Shown here in pieces: positions 23,394 to 36,331 of a stretch of 64,000 bases of DNA. A program made the position numbers and the translations under genes. Numbering within the stretch: the first letter of the stretch is position 1; each line of letters begins with the position of its first letter. Below the pieces are notes generated by a model that worked only from the letters and a program-made list of their open reading frames with translations, searched no databases and was not told the origin of the DNA. The DNA is from Circinella umbellata (taxonomy: Eukaryota > Mucoromycota > Mucoromycetes > Mucorales > Lichtheimiaceae): positions 434,001 to 498,000 of the forward strand of contig JAIWNF010000027.1 in the NCBI GenBank assembly GCA_025093555.1, in the 5' to 3' direction.

Positions 23394-24265
23394 TTACTCT
23401 TCATCGGACTCAGCAGCCTTAGCCTTCTTTTCATCACCAGTAGCACGGGCTATTATGAAAATATAAAAAATATAAATTATTAGCCTTATTTGTTATACCC
23501 CATATGTTATCCAACTTTATTAAATGTATAAAGTATCTACTGTTTTGACCCCCCTCAAAAAAATAATAAATAATACGTACTGTAGATGACTTGAGCATGA
23601 TGACGGAGAACGGGCTTGATAAGACCTTGGGCTTCGAGCTCGCGAATAGCAACACGGGCAAGGGAGCCGTTCAAGCGAAGACGATCAACCAAAACAGATT
23701 GGGAAATAAGCTTGTAAGTGGGGACTTCCTTGAAGAGACGTTCATAGGTAGGCTTGTCGAGAACAACCATGTTGTTGGACTTGTCCTTTACCTTCTTGGC
23801 GGACCACTTCTATAAACATTGCCCAAAAAATAAATAATAACAAGTAAATATTAGCATTTAAATTGTCTAAAGTTATCACGCTTTTTTTTAATCCCTTAAA
23901 TAAATAATATTCTTTGCCACAATTCTAAATGTATAATAATATGAATTAAATAACTTGCCTTCTTGGCCTTCTTGCCACCTGAGGAGGAGGAGGGGACTTG
24001 ATCTTTCTTGCCCTATAATTTTCAAAAATAAAATAAAATTGTTTAGCCATTAGGGGAAAACGTAATTCATGGCATTCAACCATGTTGCCCAAAGGTCTCT
24101 AGAATAAAATATATCCAAATTTCGTTTCATTCCCATCCATCATGTATTTCATCCATCCATCTGTTATCCATGTTATACGTCTATCCATCTTTACATCTAT
24201 TGTTCCTTCTAGCCCCTTTCACTCTATATATTTATTTTCCACCTTTGGGTGTCCATACTCACCAT
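23394..24265 (-). CDS. RPS25: 40S ribosomal protein S25 (eS25)
   Basis: eS25 sits on the head of the small ribosomal subunit. Exons 24265-24263, 24012-23959, 23809-23581 and 23449-23394 give about 112 residues, the usual length. Exon 1 is the ATG alone, followed at once by a 250-bp intron starting GTGAGT. Exon 2 (GKKDQVPSSSSGGKKAKK) ends at AAG|GCAAGT, a GC-AG intron with a perfect GC-donor consensus. Exon 3 carries the conserved core KWSAKKVKDKSNN, then DKPTYERLFKEVPTYKLIS and GSLARVAIRELEAQGLIKPV. The tail is acidic (EAAESDEE). Codon choice is richer in G and C than in neighbouring genes, as expected for high expression. It shares a 170-bp divergent promoter with the SOSS-C-like gene. Confidence 0.95.
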
Positions 24266-24435
24266 AGTGATTAGAGAAAGAAACTTGGTTATCAGAACCG
24301 TTGAGCAAATATAACTACGGAGCTCGAATATCTTTGATTTTTTTGGGTTCCCATAATCTTTACACTCTTTTTTTTCCCGACGAAATTCGCGTGTTGTCTG
24401 TATTTTTTTTTATTAACTTTACTCCAAATTCAAAA
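24266..24435. promoter_or_regulatory. Bidirectional promoter RPS25 / SOSS-C-like gene
   Basis: Only 170 bp separate the two divergent ATGs. The segment has poly-T tracts and a GC-containing core around 24380-24393. No classical TATA box is evident. Confidence 0.6.
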
Positions 24436-24996
24436 ATGAATACGCAACGACAAAATTCTTGGACTCCTTTGTAAGTTTATAGATGGTCTCATTTAATGTT
24501 AATTATCTTTTCTTATTAAAAAAAAATAGTCTCTAAATATATTTAAAATTTTAGAAAAAAAAACATAGGTCAACAACGGTCGACAAATACAAGACCATTA
24601 CCAGCGTAAGTTTACTTTATGCATATATATATCTTTGAATATAATATAAAAACAGAATACATTAATATATATATATATATATATATATTTTACAATATTA
24701 TTTAGACAAGGTTCAACTGGTTTAGAAACAAGTACACCGAATCAGCAAGATGAAGTAAGTTTAGTCATTTAATACTAGAAATAATATTTATGCATAAGAA
24801 ACAAAAAAGAGCTAATAATATATAATAGATTATGCGTAAACATTCGGAAGAATATAACATGAGACAAGCGATGAAAGCTACTATGCTTCAAGCAAGTACT
24901 ACTTCTTATGGCTTTTATATTCCAAAGCCAACAAAATATGATAATCTTATTATACCAGCTATTCCAAGAGTATATCAACAGCAACAACAACAATAA
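24436..24996 (+). CDS. INIP: SOSS complex subunit C homologue (INIP-like), 100 aa
   Basis: Four exons, 24436-24470, 24555-24605, 24706-24754 and 24829-24996, encode 100 residues. The C-terminal half HSEEYNMRQAMKATMLQAST followed by SYGFYIPKPTKYDNLIIPAIPRV aligns block by block with vertebrate INIP/SSBIP1 (HAEQQ..., SSGYFI, NLILPVLPR) at nearly the same length (about 104). In animals SOSS-C joins INTS3 and the single-stranded-DNA-binding protein SSB1/2 in the SOSS complex, which acts at DNA breaks and with Integrator. The N-terminus (MNTQRQNSWTPL) is Gln/Asn-rich and variable. The exon 2 acceptor was chosen at 24554 because it gives a long in-frame reading; an alternative at 24567 gives a frame that does not continue into exon 3. 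Family assignment is from memory of the motif. Confidence 0.75.
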
Positions 24997-25316
24997 CTTC
25001 ATTAATTGTCGACTCATTTTGATGTAAAAAAGAGTAACGCACCTCTTTTTTGTTTTGTTTTTTGGGAAAGTCTAGGCTACAACCTTCTTCATATCTATAA
25101 TAAGGGAAAATCAAGGAGGTCAGGGAATACATATATAACATATATACTATCATGTATAAAGACGAATGACGATATTCAATGAATAAGGGGGTGAAGCGCG
25201 ATCTGTAAGGAAGGCAGGATACATATGCACATCAAAGATTTTTTTTAATCTTCAATTTATCTTCTTTTCTCTTCTTTTTTTTTGGTCCTTATACATACTA
25301 CTACTTTCTTTTCATT

Positions 25317-25511
25317 ATGATTATTTCTATGATTTATTATAATTTATTATTTTTGATAATAACAATAACGATACTAGTTGATGGAACTCCTACAAGAACT
25401 TCAATAACAAAAAATAAAAATCATTTAATTCAAAGGTCACCAAAAGATGCAAGTTGTGTAGCTGGTCCTGGTCCTGCTTCAACAGATTATTCACCTTATT
25501 GTCCACACTAA
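25317..25511 (+). CDS. Small secreted peptide, 64 aa
   Basis: An intronless ORF beginning MIISMIYYNLLFLIITITIL and then VDGTPTRTS, a convincing signal peptide of about 20-23 residues. The mature part of about 40 residues is basic and ends SCVAGPGPASTDYSPYCPH with two cysteines, which could form one disulfide. The upstream 60 bp is a pyrimidine-rich leader typical of expressed fungal genes. No family is recognised. It could be a cell-surface or signalling peptide; expression data would be decisive. Confidence 0.5.
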   Translation: MIISMIYYNLLFLIITITILVDGTPTRTSITKNKNHLIQRSPKDASCVAGPGPASTDYSPYCPH

Positions 25512-26600
25512 TAAAAAATAATATCTTTTTATATTATTTTTTTTTTAATTGTATTAAAAAAAAGTAGCCCCCTTTACCCATCAAAACCTTTTATATTTTT
25601 GTATCTATCCACTCTCCCAGTTTTATTTTCATTTCATATTTAAAAAAAAAACAGAATGCTGTATTTTTGAAGCATTTCTCTTTGTCTCTCTCCCTCATTT
25701 TTATTATAATCTATGATATATAAGTCATCATTACCTATAGTGAACTAGATCTATAATATTCTTTTGCTTTCATATTATATATCGACAGTTGCTATGATAA
25801 TAAAAAATATTTCAAATGGTAAAACCAGAACATTTTACTACTGATTACTCACTGTTTACATGGAATAAAATCACAATTGAAGATTAGATTACTGTATATG
25901 ATCCAATGACGTATCATGTGAAATATTATTTATTATGGTAACTATATTTAGAAACTTGGGCTGATAGCAATAGAACATATGATGTAAAATTGCATGTATA
26001 ATTGATTAGATCATGCTGTACAAAAAAATGACAGCTTATACAAGATACAGTGTTACATCATTATAAAGAGAATAGAAAAATTTTGAAACAGTAAATTGTA
26101 GTAGGTGGCGCCTATGGGCATGTGGTCAGCTTTCTTACAATACCTTACGTACATATAGATACATTAATGAGTATATACAAAAAAAAATAATCTGTAATAG
26201 TTGAAGATCTTTCCAGTAGAGAAAAAGGTTAAGCTAGTGAAAGAAAAACATAATGGGGAAACAAAGTATCTTTTTATAGAGTACCTCATCACAAGAGCAA
26301 ATAATTATGAGAACCACGTAAAAACAATTAATCTAAACAATCTTTTGGATATGTTATCCGACTTGATATCTTTATTTTTTTTTAAGAAATAAACAACAGT
26401 AACCAAACTTTCAAAGACATTAATGATGTCAGATATAACTTTTTTTAGAACAGCTTTAATAATTATTTCTATTGGTAAGAAAGAATAGTTTATTAAGCTT
26501 GAAAGTTATCCTCCAAAGAATATTAAGAAGGAGTAGTTTCATCCAATCCGCCATCGTAGCGATTTATTAATTGATAATAATATTAATAGGATTATTCGTT

Positions 26601-26919
26601 TTAATCATGTTGTTTGTCTTCTTCACCAATGTACCTTTTGATTACTTTTTTGGTCCCATAGCAACAATAGTATGTTCTGCCATTCAATCCCCGTTTCATA
26701 TACAGTCGAGATTTCTTTTTCGTTGATCTATAATATATATAAGAAAAAATACCATTAATAATTAACTGCTTTTATAACCACCAAACCATCGGAATAAAAC
26801 TTCAAAGTATAAATCATTACCTTTTTATTTTATGCTCCTTTGGACTTCCTTCACTACTAGGAAACTAAGCACACCAGTTTGTAATCATTATTAGCTAACC
26901 CTCCTTATACTTCGTTCAT
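26601..26919 (-). CDS. Tentative three-exon microprotein, 59 aa
   Basis: Exons 26919-26911, 26864-26821 and 26727-26601 close in frame from ATG to TAA. The introns are 46 and 93 bp, and the first has a GCTAAT branch-like site. The product is very basic: FPSSEGSPKEHKIKRSTKKK, then GLNGRTYYCCYGTKKVIKRY and a short acidic end. The G-R-x-Y-Y...K-x-x-K-R-Y-I-G arrangement resembles short beta-hairpin DNA-binding modules seen in transposases and integrases, but the match is loose. The 9-nt first exon is the weakest part of the model. Function unknown. Confidence 0.35.
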
Positions 26920-27280
26920 ATTGTCAAATGTTAGCACCTTATCAGTTTACAATACGTAATCGATTGATATTTGAATTCCACTAAAGAATAAACATAAAAG
27001 AAAGGATAAGCATATAATTTCAACAACTGTAATGTGGTTCTTCCTACAGACCTTTATTTTTGCATGTCCATTGGTTTGATGCAATTCCTTTGGTAATGGC
27101 TTGTTTTATGAGTCGAATTTATTGTATCCACTACGTAAGTTTAAAATGTTTATATAGACATTAATAGTATATAGCAGACGGTAATTATCATTTCTTCAGT
27201 TTGAATTACTATGATTGTCATACGTATCACCAATTAAATTAGAGTGTACCGGTAGATACTGAATCGAAAAAAAAACTGTA

Positions 27281-27382
27281 TTACTTGCCCTCCAGTTGCT
27301 TGCCGTATAAAATATCCCTACCCTCACCCCAACCAAATACAGTTTTCCGTTTGTCTTGTTGATCGTATCTACATATTATGAT
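27281..27382 (-). other. Candidate coding exon, unassigned
   Basis: After a TTTCTAG acceptor, 34 codons stay open to a TAA and include YDQQDKRKTVFGWGEGRDIL then YGKQLEGK. The composition looks protein-like and unlike the surrounding AT-rich frames. It starts in phase 0, so it could be an alternative 3' exon of the small gene at 27577-28717, either directly after its first exon or from a GTAGAT donor inside its second. No family recognised. Confidence 0.22.
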
Positions 27383-27576
27383 CTAGAAAGTAGAACAAAG
27401 TAAAGTGAAGCATTTTATGACCCATATAATTAAAGCAATTTTTTCTTCGATTCAAATACCTTGTTTCAACAAACACTGTAATGAAAAGAAAAAATGGGGT
27501 GGAAAATAAATATATATACATATAAAAATTGAGAGTTTGTTCATCCAAACGTTACTACATTATCTTGGCCATGAAA

Positions 27577-28717
27577 CTATTTTGTTTGGCTTGATTCATC
27601 AATAATTCTTGGATCTACCGCCATATTAAGAAGAGCGCTCTTGCTTGCCATTTCCTTGATCTCATTATAACGGCCACGCTATGGTTGTTTTTTCAACATA
27701 TATAAATATATATTATAAATATAAAAAAGAAAAGAAAAAAAAGAAAATAATTGTCGCCATAATAGAAGCTTGTTACAATTACTATGACTTGGTTATAACT
27801 ACAGTAACAACCTGATATACCAAGCCTAGTACGTGTTGTCAACCTAACGGCGAACATACAAAAAAACACATCATCACACTCCTTCACTTCCTTCACCCAC
27901 AATCCTTCACGTCTACCTATTTATTTACAACCATTAGCTTCCACCTGTTTGCGCTCCTTCGCTCGCTCTCTTTTACCCACTCTCTTTCACTTCCATTCAT
28001 TCGCTTCCACTCCTTCACTTCCACTCCTTCACTTCCACTCCTTCACTCTTTCACTTCCATCTATTTGGTTCTACTCCTTTACTTGCACGTATTCACCTAC
28101 ACATTATTATTCACATACTCACATGCTTTCACCTTCACTCATCCACATCCATTCATTCACTTGCGCCCCTTCACTTGCACCCACTTTCCCTCATTTATTT
28201 ACACCCATTAGCTTTCATTCACTCGCACCCCTTTACTTCTATTCATTCATTTCCATTCTTTCACTTTCAACATTACCTTCCATTCTTTTACTTCCAGTCA
28301 CTCTCTTCCACCCATTGCCTTCTACTCATTTCCTTCCACTCTTTCACTCACATCCTTTCACTCACTTTTTTTTCCCGATCACTTACCTTGTAAATTGCCA
28401 GTCTTGTTACTTACCTTGTCCGATCGCCAGCCTTGTTACCTACCTTGTTGAATCACCTACCTTGTTACCTACCTTGTCTCTTGTGGTTCATTGTGGATTG
28501 TCGTACACCAAGGCCAAATCAACCAGTATATCTATATATTAGTTTGAGGTACTATAAGATAATATTAATGCTATTCTCTCTTATAAAAGCAATTACATAT
28601 CATTTGAAATAACATCATAAAAACAGCTGATATAATTAAAAGTTTTATTAAAAAAGAATGTATATTACTCACCTTAGCGACATACAGCCGTCGCACAAAC
28701 GTTCGAAGAGTGTTCAT
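27577..28717 (-). CDS. Tentative two-exon microprotein, possibly mitochondrial, 48 aa
   Basis: Exon 1 (28717-28673) encodes MNTLRTFVRRLYVAK and ends in a strong GTGAGT donor. Exon 2 (27678-27577) encodes RGRYNEIKEMASKSALLNMA then VDPRIIDESSQTK and a stop, after a CATAG acceptor. The Arg-rich, acid-free N-terminus is typical of a mitochondrial presequence. The 994-bp intron is far longer than the 50-250 bp introns elsewhere here and holds a minisatellite, so the repeat may have expanded inside it or an exon may be missing. No family recognised. Confidence 0.4.
27885..28400. repeat. Degenerate pyrimidine-rich minisatellite
   Basis: About 500 bp of C/T-rich sequence built from variants of CTTCCACTC and CCTTCACTT. 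The 14-mer CCACTCCTTCACTT occurs three times in exact tandem at about 28007-28048, and more diverged units extend on both sides. The long plus-strand ORF across it (Ser, His, Phe, Pro and Leu only) is a by-product of the repeat. Confidence 0.8.
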
Positions 28718-31700
28718 AATTTTGATAGAGGTAATAAAGTATCTATTGAATAGTAGCGTCTTTGTAAATTAAATATTACCATAACAACAGAGGATGCAGT
28801 AGGCCCCCGGTAATTTCATCCATGTTTAATTTCAACCCCCGCTAATTTGCTTGTTTTTGTCAGGAATAGTTACAAAACATAGTGTCAACTTTCACATCCA
28901 TTTTCACTATAATCTTGAGGGCTTGAAAATAAGCGGCCTTACAAAACATGACTTGAGGAAAACTTCTATTGATTCTCTGTGATACAAAAAGTTAAACGAA
29001 GTTGTTTGTTTAGAAGACAGCAACTGTCTAATCTAGTTGAGAATCAAGGTAAATCTAATTATGATAGCTCTACTTCAACATTGATTGTATCTATGGTATC
29101 TGCATACTTCTTTAGCGATTACTCACTTATTACAAAACATATTAAAAAAATGAACTATATATTATATAAAGCAGACATTTTACAAGGCCACTGATAATAG
29201 CGCTAGAACGTTGTAGTGATCAAACGCATTAATGATAGTATACACATTTGGGCTTACATAGTTAATATTATTTTCGGTTAAACTTTTTTTTACGATAAAA
29301 TTAAATTGTTTTATTTAAATCTACATGAAACTAATCGTCCGATTGAACATACTTGTTTGGGGCAGAAGTTCATGATTTTTGAGGGGAAAAGGGCAAAGGG
29401 GGGGGGGTTAAATAACAATAAATTCATAAAGAAAAGAATACTGATTCTTCGGATTATGTGGATAAGAGAAAAGAGAATGAGCAAGAGGGATTTATTTTTT
29501 GAGGTACGTGTTTGTTCTATGGGTTCCAAGAATAACTAGGAGTACTTGTCGATTTATTCTTACTAGGCTGATCGAGAAGGTTGTGAATCGATCAAGAGTA
29601 TGTATGCTTTTCCTGGTTGAGGGGGGGGGTCTATGTAGTTAAACTTTTTACTAGCTTTTGCGTCTGACATGATGCCCCGCTAATTTCATTTCACCGTTAA
29701 TTTTCACAAAGTAGCTAGGAATGAAAAACATGAAATTTATGGGAGCCTAGACTGTCATTCTCTAACATAGATCATTCTAATGCTCAAAGTTTTATTCACC
29801 AAAACCATCTAATCATTCATGTTCGAGATCAATACTTCTCATCCGAACTGTTCACAAGCATGATCTTTAATAAGTATAGAAAGAAAACGGGATCAACAAT
29901 ATTTTTCAGAATATAGTGAAATGTCCTGGAGCACTGACTTACAATCACAGTAGCATGGCAACTGACTGTACAAGTGTTATCAGATATTCTATAACGAACA
30001 TTTGTTTAGTTGTATGTAATAAGATAATAAAAATAAAGTAAAGTATAGTAGTTATTATTAGCGACAAGGGCCATTTAAAGCGCCTATAATTGATATTTAT
30101 TTATTTTTCATTGAATGACATATACCTACACAATAGACAGTTTTTATATCGAAATTTTTTATATTGTCAGTGTTACCTACCAACAAAAGCAGCATCCGTA
30201 AAACTGTTTCTTTTTCGACTACGCACATGTACTCACTATCTCCATTTCTTCTTGGACATTCATAAAGAGTGTACGCAATTAAAAAAAATACTTTTAAAAA
30301 TATGAAACGATATGGTATTATGATATTGTTAGGCGTACATCAGCTTTTATCCACTTTAATCTATATTCTTCCTCAATAATGGTCCTGGATAATTAATAGC
30401 TTTAACGATTTCTTTAATCAACAGCAACATCAAAAAAAAAAGATGATGGATTGAACATTATTGATATAATCGAATGAAAAAGTTTATGCTTTGTATGTAT
30501 CAGTCATTATATTTAAGCTCAAGTAACACGATCAATGTTAAAAACTAGCAAGTTCTATATACATTGTAATCTTCAACAAGAACCATGCCTTTCAATAATT
30601 AGTCAAACATTATACACCTATGTAGCCTAGCTACTCCATACAATTTGTAATATTAAAGAGAGCTGATTAGCCTGAAGGGACTATGTGTTAGTACTTTAAT
30701 AACATTACTTTGGTGATTATATAATCCATTCAAATATTAGGTACGTATTCTCTAACCAGGCTTAATTTAATCATTCAGAGTTAATTACGCATTTGAGAGT
30801 AGAATTGATATCTGCGGACCAAAAGAGAGAAATGAAAATCTTGAAAGGAACAGTGAGTAGTGTTAAACATGTTATTATTATTTTTTGGTAATTAGAAGTT
30901 TAAATACTAACAAGTTGGCTGTTTGTCGAGATTACATCTTAATAATTGATTATAAAAATCTATATTACTAGGTGTTATTTGTAGTTTTTTATAATGACTC
31001 ATTATACTACTTATTTTTATGTTCTCCTTTTATCAAATATGTATTATAGTACACGAGATCATACTGAATACGTATAATAATTAAGATTAATTAAATCAAA
31101 TACATTATTATCCGTTTTTGTCGGTATAAAAAGAAAAAAGGTATATGAAGTTAGTAGTAGTTAACAATATAAATATACAGATATCATTGGCTCTTTTAAA
31201 AAAAATGAGAATGCATATAATTTATTATTATTACAATTAATATGTTTCACAAAAAAAAAGGTTTTAAAAAAATATCTGGCAAGGAATATTTATATTAGAG
31301 GTTATAATTGAACCATGTAATTTATAAGGTTTAACTAATTTCCTCCTGTAGCAAAACAAAGGTTATAAGAAATCGTTATAAAAATTAGGTATACAACCGA
31401 ACAGCTTTTCTGCAGGAGTAGCAAAAAAAGAGCATATTTTACTACATTTAACTTTGTTCCCAATCATTTTTTTAAGCTAGATTAAAGCTGTCGAACAAGA
31501 CGAACTCCCAATCAACTCACGAGTTAAATGAGCCAATGAAATTACAAGAGTGAATTCCCGGCCTCTTTTTTAGGTAGACCTTTTTGTTTTTTTTTTTTTG
31601 TCCCTCATAAGCTTTTTACTTTGCTGTCTCTCTTTTTTTCTTACTTCTTTTTTTTTTTTTTTTACTTTTCCCGCCCCTTTTTTTCTTTTACGAAAAGTAA

Positions 31701-32285
31701 GAAATTCCGATCGTTTTTATAACTTATGTTTTATTGTCATCATCTTATTTTCATCTAGAAGAATTAGTTAACATATAAAAAAAAAACATCATAATTCAAA
31801 ACTTCATCTGAATATCATATAAATCTTTTTCTCTCTATCTCTCTATATATAGTTTTTTCTTACTTCTCTTTTTTCTTCGGTTTAATCTAAGCTATAATAA
31901 TAACTTTTTTTTTTTGGCATCTTCCTTTTAATTGTGTGAGATACAAGAGAAAAAAGAAACGCTCCCTTCTTCGAAACCAAAAAGAAACCGAACCTTTAAG
32001 AAAAAAAAAACAATCATATTCAAAGAAACCTAACGTAAAGTAAAGTATTCTTTTTTTTTCCCTCTTCAAACAAAAAGAAAATATAATTCTTTATAAGGAG
32101 AGGTGGGGGCTCTTTATATCGGAGGAGGGGGGAGAAAGAGACAAGTAACACGTATGAAAGAAAGAGAAAACTAGAAACAAAGTAGCTCTTTTTAAAAAGG
32201 GGTTTACAAAAAAAATATTTGGTTTCGAACAGGTTTTATATATTGATTATCAGAAATTAATTATTATTTCTATTTCTATTTAGTC

Positions 32286-33957
<1,672 letters not shown>

Positions 33958-34630
33958 ATTTCCAATAATTACACGCACATAACAAAAAGAAAGAGAAAAA
34001 GGATTATTAAAAAAAAAAAGAGATTGAATATAACAAAAAATTATTGCCTGTTCCCTAGCAAACAAATCATTCCCTCTCACTTTAATAAGTTCACTTGAAA
34101 TTTACACTCTTCCCTTACGAAAAAAATATTGAGTTCATTTTAATGTTTACCCAACACCTTTTTTTTTTTCACTTATATACACCCAACGATTCCTATTATA
34201 TTCAAATTTTCTCTCTTTTTTTTTTTTCCCACCTTCTCTTGTCTTCTTCTCTCCTCTCTCCTTTCAGCTCTATCTTATATGTCTCTTTTAACACATACTA
34301 TTATTTCATGTGTTTGCTCTTCTATCTTTTTTCCTTGTTTATTTTTCTTTTTTTTTTTCTCACCTTCCATCATCTACTTTTTCCCATTACATCACACACT
34401 ATCCTCTTGTTGTTGTTGTTATTAACTTTTTTTTTTTATTACGATGAGAATAGCTTTATTCCTCTTTCACTGTTTATTATTATTATTGTTATATTATTTG
34501 GATGGATTATATTTCTAATTTTGAAAGGAAAAACAAAACAAGATAAATGTAATTTTACATATGAGAGTATATATATTTATATATATGAAAGATAGATAGA
34601 GAAGGAAGGAAAGAGTGAGAGAGGATTATT
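33958..34630. other. Convergent intergenic gap PP1 / IPK1
   Basis: The plus-strand ORF here consists of Phe, Leu, Ser and Tyr repeats from T-rich tracts and is not a gene. The segment holds the 3' UTRs of both genes. Confidence 0.65.
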
Positions 34631-35685
34631 TTATTCATGACATACTTTTGTGAAATTATGTTGAATAGCATGCTCCACAATACGTTGATCCAAATCATAC
34701 CAATGTGGAATTTTGGTTATATTTTTTAAATCAGTATCAACAACTTTAATTATATATGTATATGTATTCCCATTATATTGGACCGTCTTCTTATCATTCG
34801 TAAAACTATGACTGGTGTCATTTCTATATAATTATAAATTAATTTTGTTTATGTGTGAGTGCGTACACGTGAGATTATTTTCTCCCCTTAATCCCTTGGC
34901 ACACATCTTTTCTCACAGGATAGTACGATATATATATGTATATAATAGCAAAAAAAAAGAAAAGTAACCTATTTGAGTCATCGTCGTTATTTCTGGTAAT
35001 AGAGATATAAATAGAGCAATCCTTTAATATGGCAGATATTACGTGCTCATATATTAGTTGTCGTTCCATTCTTGAAGTCATTTGCTGGCCTAATTTAAAG
35101 CAATAACAATAACCATAAAAAACGGGTCTTGATTAATGATAATAATACGTTGTCATCATACTTGTTTTTTTTTTTCATATACCTGAGAAAAACAATGATT
35201 TATTTCTTTCTTTGAATTCTTGAACAACTTGCTGCCAGATATCAATATCATACATGGGTAATTCTATTTGATCTTGTTCCAATAGTTTCTTATAAATAGG
35301 AAATATACCCTCTATATTTAGCTGATCAAGATCTCTTTGTAGCATTTTAAGTCTTGGTAATAAAGGTTCTTGATATAAAATAAGAGTTATTATATCTAGA
35401 ATATCAGTTGCCATTGGCAACTTACTACTATAATTATGGCTATTATTGTCATGGGGATAATAATGATTGATATGTAGTTTATCATGCATAGGTTCATTTT
35501 CTAAAGCTTTTAAGGCCCGTTTCATGCGGCTCGGATTCATAGAATAAAGATCAAGTGGACAATAGTTCATATCACTCCGATTATGTTTATACCAAGTATG
35601 CATACAGAATCGACATTGCATTGCTTTAATAGTTTTATATTTTTCTTGAATGTATAATGACATTGGTTTAAATCCCCATTTCGGC

Positions 35686-35718
<33 letters not shown>

Positions 35719-36331
35719 GAGGGCAAGTAATAATTGCGTGTCGGTATAAACATTATAAAAGAGAGTATACAAGAAGGGTTATTTACCTTGATTTCAACAG
35801 TAAGTAAGGAATTAAATGTAAGATCGGGGCCAATACATGCCCATGTCTGATTTAGATCAATGGTCCGTGCACGTCGATGATCAGGACGATCATTATTGAT
35901 TGCAATTTCAATGGCTTTCAAGAATGTTAATGTAATAGGAATACATTTCTGTTTTATACATATACATATAAAATTTACTATAAGACTTCGTATTACTTTA
36001 GAATATCACCAATAGCAATTTAACTTACCAAAGGAACAATATACTCATGACCTAACAAATCACCTATGATGTCATTTATAAATAGTGGTTGAAAACGAGC
36101 ATCAATAGCTTTATTTTTTTGAACACGTAATATATGACCTAACTTTACATGTATTCAGAAGAAAAAAAAATGTTTGTTATTCATGTCTGGATATGTTAAC
36201 AAGTTAAAGCACTTCCACTAAGTGTTTTTTCTTAGACGAGTTTCACTTACATAGGTAGGATCTTCACCAATGTATTTTAATACAATGGTTTGATTCCCTT
36301 CAGTTAAATAGATCCAATGATTTGAGTTCAT
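34631..36331 (-). CDS. IPK1: Inositol-pentakisphosphate 2-kinase
   Basis: IPK1 phosphorylates the 2-position of IP5 to make phytate (IP6), which supports mRNA export and pyrophosphate inositol signalling. Exons 36331-36251, 36142-36029, 35948-35787, 35684-35183, 35089-34969 and 34823-34631 give 390 residues. Recognisable blocks are: N-terminal lobe GNQTIVLKYIGEDPTY; a conserved LGHEYIVPL; LTVEIKPKWGFKP (the IKPK motif, split by intron 3); CRFCMHTWYK and YCPLDLYS (zinc and substrate region); and a C-terminal MTSRMERQLIYEHVISAILK followed by a final beta segment. All introns are in frame. It is convergent with PP1 and divergent from VTS1. Sequence outside the motifs is diverged, as is usual for fungal IPK1. 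Confidence 0.9.

Larger units (their letters stand above)
25512..32285. other. Gene-poor region (about 6.8 kb)
   Basis: Largely AT-rich sequence without recognisable proteins. Exceptions are two tentative spliced small genes (26601-26919 and 27577-28717) and a minisatellite. The last 700 bp before the PP1 start (31.6-32.28 kb) is a pyrimidine-rich leader and promoter with CTTTTT and TCTCTC tracts. Confidence 0.55.

Noticed and set aside
27949..28542. 197-aa plus-strand ORF rich in His, Ser, Phe, Pro and Leu
   Set aside because: Translation of a pyrimidine minisatellite; all frames on that strand stay open for the same reason.
29306..29539. Overlapping plus and minus ORFs of about 75 aa
   Set aside because: No codon structure, splice support or motif; they cross a G homopolymer.
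34095..34595. 166-aa hydrophobic ORF
   Set aside because: T-rich 3' flank of PP1; no family motif, and composition follows base bias.
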